A stretch of 8,692 nucleotides of DNA from NCBI GenBank assembly GCA_038213005.1, contig JBBQTU010000181.1, positions 1 through 8,692 of the forward strand, written 5' to 3'. The stretch's first letter is position 1; each line of letters starts with the position of its first letter. Below, piece by piece: positions 1 through 5,549 of the stretch. The notes beneath the pieces were generated by a model that had not been told where the DNA came from, did not search any database, and saw nothing but the letters and a program-made list of their open reading frames with translations. The position numbers and the translations under genes were made by a program. The DNA is from JBBQTU01 sp038213005 (GTDB lineage: Bacteria; Planctomycetota; Phycisphaerae; Tepidisphaerales; Tepidisphaeraceae).

Positions 1-94
1 GTGCCCGTTTTTCCGGGCGGCCTGGCGATGTGGAGATCGGTGAGCCCCATTGAGCAGCAGCGGAGTAAGGACCGGCGCATCAATAACCGTCTGG
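1..94 (+). repeat. Copy A of an inverted structured intergenic repeat (internally deleted)
   Basis: Read on the plus strand, this stretch matches the minus strand of 167-299. The two copies share GTGCCC-(A/G)-TTTT at the outer end, a perfect 20-base block (43-62, pairing with 249-268) and a perfect 15-base block (73-87, pairing with 170-184). Relative to the other copy, about 50 bases are missing between 62 and 63. The missing part is flanked in copy B by two occurrences of GCAGCG, which suggests deletion between short direct repeats. A small stem-loop, CCGGG (13-17) with CCTGG (21-25), matches the position of a stronger hairpin in copy B. The copy starts at the window edge and may continue to the left. 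Whether this is a dispersed family cannot be told from one window. Confidence 0.7.
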
Positions 95-119
95 TTCCAA
101 AAGGCCAACCCCCTCCCAG

Positions 120-137
120 CCTCCCCCAGAGGGGAGG
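120..137. other. Stem-loop between the two repeat copies
   Basis: A perfect 7-bp GC-rich stem (120-126 with 131-137) closes a 4-base loop. Its centre, 128.5, coincides with the centre of the inner inverted arms (73-87 and 170-184), so the 73-184 segment could extrude as one cruciform with a central hairpin. No T-run follows on either strand, so it is not called as an intrinsic terminator. Confidence 0.45.
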
Positions 138-166
138 AGTCAGAAAAGACGATCGCGCCATTCCTG

Positions 167-299
167 CCAGTTATTGATGCGCCGACCCTAAGGACTCGCT
201 GCCGCGAGACGGCAATTGCTACAAGCGAGGGCGCATGTGCCACGGGTGCGCTGCTGCTCAATGGGGCTGGATTCCTGGGTTGCCCAGGAAAATGGGCAC
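167..299 (-). repeat. Copy B of the inverted structured intergenic repeat (longer copy)
   Basis: Read on the minus strand from 299 to 167, this is the longer partner of the repeat at 1-94. It holds the perfect 20-base block (249-268), the perfect 15-base block (170-184), and between them about 50 bases that copy A lacks. Near its outer end it carries a perfect 8-bp stem with a 3-base loop (272-279 with 283-290). An open reading frame at 50-328 crosses both copies, but it has no family resemblance and its frame runs through both arms of the inverted repeat, so it is not called as a gene. The stretch 1-365 holds no other gene that I can support. Confidence 0.7.
272..290. other. Perfect 8-bp hairpin inside repeat copy B
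   Basis: TTCCTGGG (272-279) and CCCAGGAA (283-290) are exact reverse complements separated by TTG. The equivalent place in copy A (13-25) still forms a 5-bp stem with one G-T wobble although the bases differ. This suggests the fold rather than the exact sequence is kept. No T-tract follows on the plus strand. On the minus strand the TTTT lies on the 5' side of the stem, so a terminator role is not supported. Confidence 0.5.
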
Positions 300-328
300 G
301 CCCCCGGCACCCACGTCCTGACACTTAG

Positions 329-358
329 TTGGACATAATTATGGGCACGTGATAGCAT
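329..358 (+). promoter_or_regulatory. Putative vapBC promoter with palindromic operator
   Basis: A -35-like TTGGAC (329-334) is followed after 18 bases by a weak -10-like TAGCAT (353-358). This would place the start of transcription at or next to the vapB ATG at 366, giving a leaderless message, and no Shine-Dalgarno sequence is visible before that ATG. A competing -10, CATAAT (334-339), would give a leader of about 20 bases. A perfect 10-bp palindrome CATAATTATG (334-343) and the palindrome CACGTG (346-351) lie within the promoter. They are candidates for the autoregulatory operator bound by VapB or the VapBC complex, which is the usual control of such operons. This is inference from position; no consensus operator is known to me for this subfamily. 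Confidence 0.4.
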
Positions 359-365
359 CATTATT

Positions 366-617
366 ATGAAGCGGACTTCCCTGGTTCTCAACGACGCTGT
401 TCTGGCAGACGTGCGCGGCATGGCGGAGGCGGATGGGGTGAGTCTGCGCGCGGAGATTGAGCTGCTTCTGCGCGAGGGGATGCGCGTGATCCATCGGGAG
501 CGTGGAGCGAAAAGGTATCGGTTCCGACCCGTCATGGTGGATGGGGAAGGCGGGCCGGCTGTGGATGTCGCCGACCGCCGGCGGTTGCATGACTTCATGG
601 AAGGCCGGCAGTCGTGA
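366..617 (+). CDS. vapB: VapB-type ribbon-helix-helix antitoxin
   Basis: A small protein of 83 residues that should neutralise the PIN-domain toxin encoded directly downstream and repress their shared promoter. The N-terminus (KRTSLVLNDAVLADVRGMA, from residue 2) fits a ribbon-helix-helix DNA-binding fold: a short beta strand, then two helices through about residue 45 (VSLRAEIELLLREGM). The C-terminal part, with YRFRPVMVDG and a closing amphipathic helix (ADRRRLHDFMEG), fits the toxin-binding tail of VapB proteins. The ATG at 366 is chosen because the beta strand begins immediately after it; there is no obvious ribosome binding site. The stop codon overlaps the toxin start in the tetranucleotide GTGA (614-617), a typical translational coupling arrangement. 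The assignment rests on the fold pattern and the partner; the exact VapB subfamily is uncertain. Confidence 0.82.
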   Translation: MKRTSLVLNDAVLADVRGMAEADGVSLRAEIELLLREGMRVIHRERGAKRYRFRPVMVDGEGGPAVDVADRRRLHDFMEGRQS

Positions 618-1054
618 CCGCAGTGGACACCAACATCCTGGTCTACGCGCATCGTCGGCAGTGTCCTGAACACGACCGGGCGCTCACGGTCTTGCGGCAG
701 TTGGCCGAGGGGAAAGCCGCGTGGTGCATTGCCTGGCCTTGCATCTACGAGTTCGTGCGCGTCGTCACCCATTCGCAGGTGTTCAAACCGCCCTCTTCTA
801 TGAAAGAGGCGGTGGGTTTCGTGGACACGGTGGTCGCGTCTCCGTCTTTGCTGATGCTGGGCGATTCCGCCGAACACTGGGGATCGGCGAGGAAGTTGCT
901 GCTCGATGGTGATGCCACGGGCAACCTTGTGTTTGACGCCCACATCGCTGCGATCCTGTCGGAACACGGCGTCACCCTGCTGTATACTCGCGATCGCGAT
1001 TTCCGGAGATTCAGGGGAATAGAGGTGGTTGATCCGTTTGCAGAGGAGACGTAA
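614..1054 (+). CDS. vapC: VapC-type PIN-domain ribonuclease toxin
   Basis: A PIN-domain protein of 146 residues, expected to be a Mg2+-dependent endoribonuclease that cleaves tRNA, rRNA or mRNA when freed from its antitoxin. The full set of acidic residues is visible: D5 in VDTNILVYA, E46 in the helix after ISWP-like residues (WPCIYEFVRVVTH), D108 in NLVFDAHIAAI, and D127 and D129 in YTRDRDFRRF. The toxin therefore looks catalytically intact. Length is normal for the family. The start is GTG at 614, which overlaps the antitoxin stop and has a good ribosome binding site, GGAAGG (599-604), nine bases upstream. The WPCIYEFVRVVTH segment is typical of a subgroup of VapC proteins in environmental bacteria. 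The gene ends 27 bases from the tail of a second, convergent toxin-antitoxin operon. Confidence 0.92.
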   Translation: MTAVDTNILVYAHRRQCPEHDRALTVLRQLAEGKAAWCIAWPCIYEFVRVVTHSQVFKPPSSMKEAVGFVDTVVASPSLLMLGDSAEHWGSARKLLLDGDATGNLVFDAHIAAILSEHGVTLLYTRDRDFRRFRGIEVVDPFAEET

Positions 1055-1081
1055 CCGCCGGCAAGGGGTTGCAGGGGCGCC

Positions 1082-1384
1082 TCAGGTGATTTCAGCGGCC
1101 TGGGCGTGCAGGCTCAGACCCAGCGCGGAGACCACCTTGAGAATGGTGTCAAAACTGGGAATGCGTTCGCCGGAAAGCGCTTTGTAGAGGCTTTCGCGGG
1201 AGAGCCCGGAATCCTTGGCGACCTGCGACATTCCCTTGGCACGGGCAATGTTTCCCAAGGCCTTGGCAATGAAACTCGCATCGCCGTTGGCCTCCGCGAG
1301 GCACGCTTCAAAATAGGCTGCCATTTCTTCCGGGGTCCGAAGATGCTCGGCAACGTCATAGCGGGATGTTTTGAGCTTATTCAT
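1082..1384 (-). CDS. XRE-family antitoxin (HigA-like addiction module antidote)
   Basis: A 100-residue DNA-binding antitoxin, second gene of a toxin-first operon. The C-terminal half is a Cro/CI-type helix-turn-helix: MSQVAKDSGLSRESLYKAL (52-70) followed by GERIPSFDTILKVVSALGL (72-90). The N-terminal part (YDVAEHLRTPEEMAAYFEAC, from 9) is the recognisable leader of the 'probable addiction module antidote protein' family. Its expected role is to bind the RelE-fold toxin and repress the operon promoter. The ATG at 1384 is preceded by AGGTGA overlapping the toxin stop codon, and the gap to the toxin is 7 bases, so the two genes are co-translated. The length fits the family. HigBA is used as a class label only, because these pairs are named differently in different genomes. 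Confidence 0.88.
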   Translation of the reverse strand: MNKLKTSRYDVAEHLRTPEEMAAYFEACLAEANGDASFIAKALGNIARAKGMSQVAKDSGLSRESLYKALSGERIPSFDTILKVVSALGLSLHAQAAEIT

Positions 1385-1391
1385 CTGTCAC

Positions 1392-1682
1392 CTAATCCGT
1401 TCTCGCCATACGCAGAGCGTTTCTGATGTCCTTCGCCTGCGTCCTCTTGTCGCCACCCGCCAAGAGAATGATCAACTCAAATCCGCGTTTAACGAAGTAA
1501 ACTCGGTAACCAGGCCCATAATCGATGCGGAGTTCTGCGACGCCTTCGCCCACCGGCTTTGTGTCGCCGAGATTCCCGCCTATCAGTCGCTCGATTCTCG
1601 CTTGAACGCGCGCCCTGGCCTGAATGTCACGCAGGTCATCGAGCCAGCGGGCGAACGCTACGGTCTTGCGGACCTCAATCAC
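1392..1682 (-). CDS. RelE/ParE-superfamily toxin (HigB-like addiction module killer)
   Basis: A 96-residue toxin of the 'addiction module killer protein' group, predicted to act as a ribosome-dependent mRNA interferase. Family landmarks are all present: IEVRKTVAFARWLDDLRD at the N-terminus, GNLGDTKPVGEGVAELRIDY (37-55), GPGYRVYF (56-63) and GGDKRTQAKDIRNAL (76-90). The start is set at GTG 1682 because relatives begin at this IEVRKT segment. The longer frame from TTG 1718 would start inside a good -35 element, so it would not be transcribed from that promoter. Nothing is missing from the fold, so the toxin is probably active, in line with an intact antitoxin next door. It precedes the antitoxin, which is the HigBA order and the reverse of most operons of this kind. 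Confidence 0.9.
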   Translation of the reverse strand: MIEVRKTVAFARWLDDLRDIQARARVQARIERLIGGNLGDTKPVGEGVAELRIDYGPGYRVYFVKRGFELIILLAGGDKRTQAKDIRNALRMARTD

Positions 1683-1689
1683 ACCACCT

Positions 1690-1718
1690 ATTGTAGCCAA
1701 CTGGCCACACGCAATCAA
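1690..1718 (-). promoter_or_regulatory. Promoter of the toxin-first operon
   Basis: On the minus strand TTGATT (1718-1713) and TACAAT (1695-1690) are separated by exactly 17 bases, matching 4/6 and 5/6 positions of the sigma-70 type consensus. The predicted start of transcription falls at about 1683, touching the GTG start of the toxin at 1682, so the transcript would be leaderless. This position also argues against the upstream TTG start for the toxin. The housekeeping sigma factor of this organism is unknown, so the match is suggestive rather than proof. Confidence 0.6.
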
Positions 1719-1784
1719 CGACGGTGGAAGGGCGTAGAGGAAGGCTTGCCGTTTCCCTCGAACCGGCGGGCCGGGACCACGCGT

Positions 1785-4508
1785 TCAGGGCTGCGGCGCG
1801 GTCGTTGGGATCGTGGCCGGGGCGGGCTTGGTAGCAGCCGGGGCGGGCTTGGTCGATGGCATCTTCACCGGCTCGCCGGGGATGGGGGCCACTTGTACGG
1901 GCTGACCTGACTTGGCCTGTCGGATCTTGAGCTGAACGCGCAGGGACATGTTGTTGAGATCCGGGCGGGTTTGCTGGACTTCACGCAGTCGCAGCACGGC
2001 CCGTTGCCACTGGGCGACGGCGTCGTCCTTTCGGCTCAGGCGATAAAGAACATCGCCAAAGTGATCCATCACCACGGGATCGGGAGACGACGACTGCCCG
2101 ACAGCCTTGCGGAGCCAGGGTTCGGCATCATCAAGGCGACCCTGTTTGTACAGAACCCAGCCGACACTGTCGAGAAACGACTGGTTGTCAGGCTCATCGG
2201 CCAGGGCCAGGCGGACGAGCTTTTCGGCACGCGGAAGGTCGCGGCCAGCGTCGGTGAGGTAATAGCCCAGGTCATTGGCGGCCGACACGTGGTTGGGATC
2301 GATGCTCAGCACCTGCTCGAGCACCTGCTCGGAGGTCTGCTTCTCGTCGATGCGGAGATAGAGATGCGAGAGGTAGTAGAGCAGGTCGGTGTCGTTGCCG
2401 GCCGAGGCTCGCAGATCGTCCAGCACGCGATGGGCCTGGGCGATGCGGTGCTGGGCGGCATAGATGTCGACCAGGCGCTCGGCGACTTCACGGTTTTCAG
2501 GATGACCCCCGCGATCTTTCTCAAGAAGGGCGACGAATTCGTTGAGGCGATTGCCCTCGACGAAGAGCGACTGGATGGCCATCAGGACTTCGGCGTTGTC
2601 GCTGTTGTCGGCGAACAATTCCAGCAGGGCCTTCTCGGCCAGATCGGTGCGACGGCTGCGCATCAGCAGCGAGGCCTGGAAGAGGCAGGCGCTGGGATTG
2701 GTGGGGTCGGCCGCGAGCCATGCCTTGAGCGTCCGCATGGCCCCGTTGGTCGATCCTCGCTCCATGTAGAAGCGAAGCAGCGCGGTGTAAGCGTCCTGGT
2801 ACATCGGCGCGATCTTGACGACCTGCCACAGGGTCTGCTCGGCCTCCAGCGGCTTGCCGTCGAGCAGTTGGAGGCTGGCGTAGGCAGTCTGGACATCGGG
2901 CTGGTTACCGCCGAACTCCAGCGTTTTCTGAAGGAACCTGGCGGCGGCGGGGACATCCTTGTGGCCCAGGGCGGCCAGGCCGCGCAGTTCAGCGGCCAGG
3001 GCGGGCGAGCCGCCGAGTTCGGCCATGTGGGCGAGATTCTCAGATTGCTGCAGCTTGGTCTTGGTGTCCCAGTCGGGGCGGATCCAATAACTGTCCAGGA
3101 GCATGCGATACGCCGGCGGGAACGGCTTGCCGGTGCGCACCGCGCGCTCGAGCGACTGGCGGGAGAGCTCATCGCGGGCCCACATCGCCGCGACCCGGCT
3201 GACCCAGTACAGCCGGGCCGACTCGGCGAAGCTGTCGACCCGCATGCTCTGCAGTTCACGCAGGGTCAGGCGCTGCGTGCGACCCAGGCGCAGCAACTGC
3301 GCCATCATGCCGTTGTATTCGTTGAGGAACTGCGGGCGGGCGGCCAGGGCGGTGATCATCAGCCGGCCGGCATCCTGCATTCGCCCGGCCTGTGAGTAGA
3401 AGTCGTAGAGCCGCTTGACCACGGGCAGGTCGTAGTTGTTCACCTGAGCGACGCCGATGAGCTTGGCCTCGGCTTCACCCTTGCGACCGGCACTCACCAG
3501 AACATCGGATAGGGCAAAAGCGATGGACAGGTCGGCGGGCGTCTTGGCGTGAAGATCGGCGAGGCGGGCGATGACGGCATCTTGGCCGCCGCCTTTGGCA
3601 TAAGCGTCGCGAAGGAGTTTGATGGACTGTTCGCTGGCGCGGAAACGGGAGACCGCGGCGGCGGCGGTGGTGCGCGCCTCGTCCGGGCGGCCCAGGTCAA
3701 GCAGGATCTGCACACGACGTCGCTCAAGCTCGAAGTTGCCCGGAGCGGCGTTGATGGCCTCGTCGTACGCCAGCAGGGCGGACTCAAGATCGCCCTGCCG
3801 CTCACAGATCTGCGCCAGGGGGCTGAAGATGACGTCGGGATGCAACATGAGTTGCTGTACCTCAACACTGGGGCGCGAGGTCGCAGCGTATGTCTCCAGT
3901 CGCGACAGGAGCTGGCGATAGCGGTCGGCGGCGGCGCGGTCGAATCCGCCGTCCTGCAATGCCCGGGCGAGGAGAAAATCAGCGATGACGGCGCGGTCGA
4001 TGTCAGTGGCGTATTCGCGCGTGATCGTGGCCAGCCGCAGAGAGTGGATCGCCCCGGCGGTGTCGCCGGCGTCGAGTTGCGCGCGGCCGAGCTGCGACCA
4101 GGCGTCGAGCGACTCGGGCCGAAGCTCGGTAGCCCGCGTGAAGGCGCCCAGGCTGCGCTTCGGCGGGAGCGTGGTGGCAGCGCAAGCCTGGCCGAGGGCG
4201 TAGTTCACCTCATAGCTGTCGGGATCGAGCCGGGCGGCCTGTTCGAGCAGGTCGATGGCGATGAAGACCTGGTTGGACTGCATCGCCGCCCGCGCGCGGC
4301 CGTAGAGTTCCAGCGCCTCAAGCGAAGGCAAGGGGCGGGTGCTGGGGCGCGTTGCGGGCAGGACCGGGCGAGGCTCGATCTGCTCCAGGGGCAGCATCGC
4401 CGCCTGCTGTCCGCGGGCATCAACGCCGTGGCCGGGGCGGCCGGCGCTCTGGCAACCCAGCATCAGCAAAGGCGAAACCGCCAGGATGAGGGCGCGTCGT
4501 CTATTCAT
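1785..4508 (-). CDS. Large TPR-repeat lipoprotein
   Basis: A 907-residue protein made of tandem tetratricopeptide repeats, probably an envelope-anchored scaffold; no specific partner can be named. The ATG at 4508 is preferred over the TTG at 4535. It has AAGG six bases upstream and begins a classic lipoprotein signal: MNRRR, a hydrophobic run, then MLGC with the acceptor Cys at 19 and Gln at +2. Residues 22-62 are a Pro/Arg-rich linker. TPR-like helical pairs run from about 64 to 840. They include AIDLLEQAARLDPDSYEVNY near the start, and near the end NDLGYYLTDAG (745-755), DSVGWVLYKQGRLDDAEPWL (780-799) and DHFGDVLYRLSRKDDAVAQW (815-834). The last three form a run common in bacterial TPR lipoproteins. 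Residues 863-907 are a Pro/Thr/Ala tail. Length and build also resemble PrsT, the TPR lipoprotein of PEP-CTERM/exosortase systems, but no exosortase or PEP-CTERM gene is in view, so that name is not applied. It lies 116 bases downstream of hisG and may be transcribed separately. Confidence 0.85.
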   Translation of the reverse strand: MNRRRALILAVSPLLMLGCQSAGRPGHGVDARGQQAAMLPLEQIEPRPVLPATRPSTRPLPSLEALELYGRARAAMQSNQVFIAIDLLEQAARLDPDSYEVNYALGQACAATTLPPKRSLGAFTRATELRPESLDAWSQLGRAQLDAGDTAGAIHSLRLATITREYATDIDRAVIADFLLARALQDGGFDRAAADRYRQLLSRLETYAATSRPSVEVQQLMLHPDVIFSPLAQICERQGDLESALLAYDEAINAAPGNFELERRRVQILLDLGRPDEARTTAAAAVSRFRASEQSIKLLRDAYAKGGGQDAVIARLADLHAKTPADLSIAFALSDVLVSAGRKGEAEAKLIGVAQVNNYDLPVVKRLYDFYSQAGRMQDAGRLMITALAARPQFLNEYNGMMAQLLRLGRTQRLTLRELQSMRVDSFAESARLYWVSRVAAMWARDELSRQSLERAVRTGKPFPPAYRMLLDSYWIRPDWDTKTKLQQSENLAHMAELGGSPALAAELRGLAALGHKDVPAAARFLQKTLEFGGNQPDVQTAYASLQLLDGKPLEAEQTLWQVVKIAPMYQDAYTALLRFYMERGSTNGAMRTLKAWLAADPTNPSACLFQASLLMRSRRTDLAEKALLELFADNSDNAEVLMAIQSLFVEGNRLNEFVALLEKDRGGHPENREVAERLVDIYAAQHRIAQAHRVLDDLRASAGNDTDLLYYLSHLYLRIDEKQTSEQVLEQVLSIDPNHVSAANDLGYYLTDAGRDLPRAEKLVRLALADEPDNQSFLDSVGWVLYKQGRLDDAEPWLRKAVGQSSSPDPVVMDHFGDVLYRLSRKDDAVAQWQRAVLRLREVQQTRPDLNNMSLRVQLKIRQAKSGQPVQVAPIPGEPVKMPSTKPAPAATKPAPATIPTTAPQP
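1816..1853 (-). repeat. 21-base tandem repeat coding the TKPAPA tail
   Basis: Seventeen bases (1816-1832) recur identically at 1837-1853, a period of 21 bases. In frame this gives TKPAPAA then TKPAPAT near the C-terminus of the TPR lipoprotein (residues 886-899). Such in-frame, Pro/Ala-rich repeats are prone to gain and loss of units by slippage and often form flexible spacers. Confidence 0.8.
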
Positions 4509-4546
4509 CGCCAGCCTTAGTTCCTTGGGACACAACAGCCTCGCAA

Positions 4547-4567
4547 GCTCCGCCGACAGGCCGGAGC
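4547..4567. other. Stem-loop between hisG and the TPR gene
   Basis: GCTCCG (4547-4552) pairs with CGGAGC (4562-4567), with partial pairing inside the loop. It sits in the 116-base gap after hisG and could slow or mark the end of the housekeeping transcript. It lacks a T-run on the minus strand, so it is not a convincing intrinsic terminator. No clear sigma-70 type promoter for the TPR gene is visible in the gap. Confidence 0.3.
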
Positions 4568-4624
4568 AGGGACGGCGATCTCAGGTTGGCATCAGACTGG
4601 CGCACCACACTAGCCGCCTTGCCG

Positions 4625-5521
4625 TTACGGGATGACCTTGTTCAGTGGGTAGGTGATGATCCCGGTGGCGCCGGCGCGCTTCAGACGGGGGATCAGCTCA
4701 CGCTCCTGCTTATCTTCCAGGATCACCTCAACGGCGACCCAGTTGCCATCGGCCAGGGCGCTGACGGTCGGGCTCTTCTCCGACGGGAGGAAGCCGACAA
4801 TCTCGTTGAGGCTGGCCTTGGGGACGTTCATCTTCAGGCCCACCTTGCTGCGGGCCTCGATGGCGCCCTTGAGCAGCATGGCGATGTTTTCCAGCTTCTC
4901 ACGCTTCCATGGGATTTCCCATGCGGCCTTGGAACAGACAAAACGGGTCGTGCTCCTGAGCAGGGTGTCGATGATCCGCAGGTTGTTGGCGCGGAGCGAG
5001 GAGCCGGTCTCGGTGCAGTCGACGATGGCGTCGATGATGCGAGCCTTGATCTCGGTGGTGCCCCAGGAGAACTCTACACGCACGGGGATGCCGCGCTGCT
5101 CGAAATACCGCTTGGTCACGTTGACCAGTTCGGTGGCGATGATGCCGTCCTTGAGGTCCTCGGGCTTCTGGATTTTGCTCTCCTCAGGCACGCACAGAAC
5201 CCACTTGATCGGGTTGAGGCTGGCGCGGGAGTATTCCAGTTCGCAGATCTCGACGACATCTTTTTCGTTGCCGTTTTCGACGACCCAGTCGTGGCCGGTC
5301 AGTCCGGCGTCGATGGTGCCTTCGCAGACGTAGTGGCTGATCTCCTGGGCGCGAAAGAGCACCGCGGAGATCTTGTCGTCGTCGATGCGGGGGAAGACGC
5401 TGCGGTCTGCGATGCTGATGCGATAGCCAGCGCGGCCGAAGAGGTCCACGGTGGCGGCCTGGAGGCTGCCGCTGGGCAGGCCCAAACGAAGGGTGGATAC
5501 GGGAAGTCGATCGGTTGTCAT
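4625..5521 (-). CDS. hisG: ATP phosphoribosyltransferase, long form
   Basis: Catalyses the first step of histidine biosynthesis, joining ATP and PRPP to give phosphoribosyl-ATP, in the cytoplasm. At 298 residues it is the long form, which carries its own C-terminal regulatory domain and needs no HisZ partner. Visible landmarks are LRLGLPSGSLQAATVDLFGR (11-30), the substrate region with DAGLTGHDWV (71-80), the PRPP-binding loop in DAIVDCTETGSSLRANNLRI (164-183), and a C-terminal ferredoxin-like domain from about 225, ending in the typical GATGIITYPLNKVIP. That domain is the known site of histidine feedback inhibition in the family. The ATG at 5521 has GGAG nine bases upstream. It follows the endonuclease III-like gene by 28 bases and closes the infB-led operon; no other his gene is in the window, so histidine genes appear scattered here. 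Confidence 0.96.
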   Translation of the reverse strand: MTTDRLPVSTLRLGLPSGSLQAATVDLFGRAGYRISIADRSVFPRIDDDKISAVLFRAQEISHYVCEGTIDAGLTGHDWVVENGNEKDVVEICELEYSRASLNPIKWVLCVPEESKIQKPEDLKDGIIATELVNVTKRYFEQRGIPVRVEFSWGTTEIKARIIDAIVDCTETGSSLRANNLRIIDTLLRSTTRFVCSKAAWEIPWKREKLENIAMLLKGAIEARSKVGLKMNVPKASLNEIVGFLPSEKSPTVSALADGNWVAVEVILEDKQERELIPRLKRAGATGIITYPLNKVIP

Positions 5522-5549
5522 GTCAGGGTACTCCGGTCAGGTCGGCCAC

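Noticed and set aside
120..137. Possible intrinsic terminator
   Set aside because: The stem is good but no T-run follows on either strand, and no gene clearly ends just before it inside the window.
50..328. Plus-strand frame of 92 codons in the left intergenic region
   Set aside because: It runs through both arms of the inverted repeat and the central hairpin, matches no family I know and has no ribosome binding site. It is best explained as repeat DNA.
292..349. Direct repeat ATGGGCACG at 292-300 and 341-349
   Set aside because: Nine bases is within what chance allows in a region of this size. It might be an extra fragment of the repeat, but nothing around it aligns.
188..967. Minus-strand frame of 259 codons opposite vapBC
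   Set aside because: The PIN active-site residues and coupled starts on the plus strand make vapBC the real genes, and the frame also runs through the inverted repeat.
1741..1784. Possible terminator after the TPR gene
   Set aside because: Only a 4-bp GC stem without a T-run can be drawn on the minus strand.
1..1784. Defence island or mobile element
   Set aside because: Two toxin-antitoxin pairs and an intergenic repeat are present, but no transposase, integrase, att site, CRISPR array or defence effector is visible.
1971..3395. Plus-strand frame of 474 codons opposite the TPR gene
   Set aside because: It lies wholly antisense to the TPR gene, whose repeats and signal peptide are clear. 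Its composition (Gly, Val, Gln, Leu, Ala) is what an antisense frame of a GC-rich gene gives.
3549..4520. Plus-strand frame of 323 codons opposite the N-terminal half of the TPR gene
   Set aside because: Antisense shadow with no recognisable domain.
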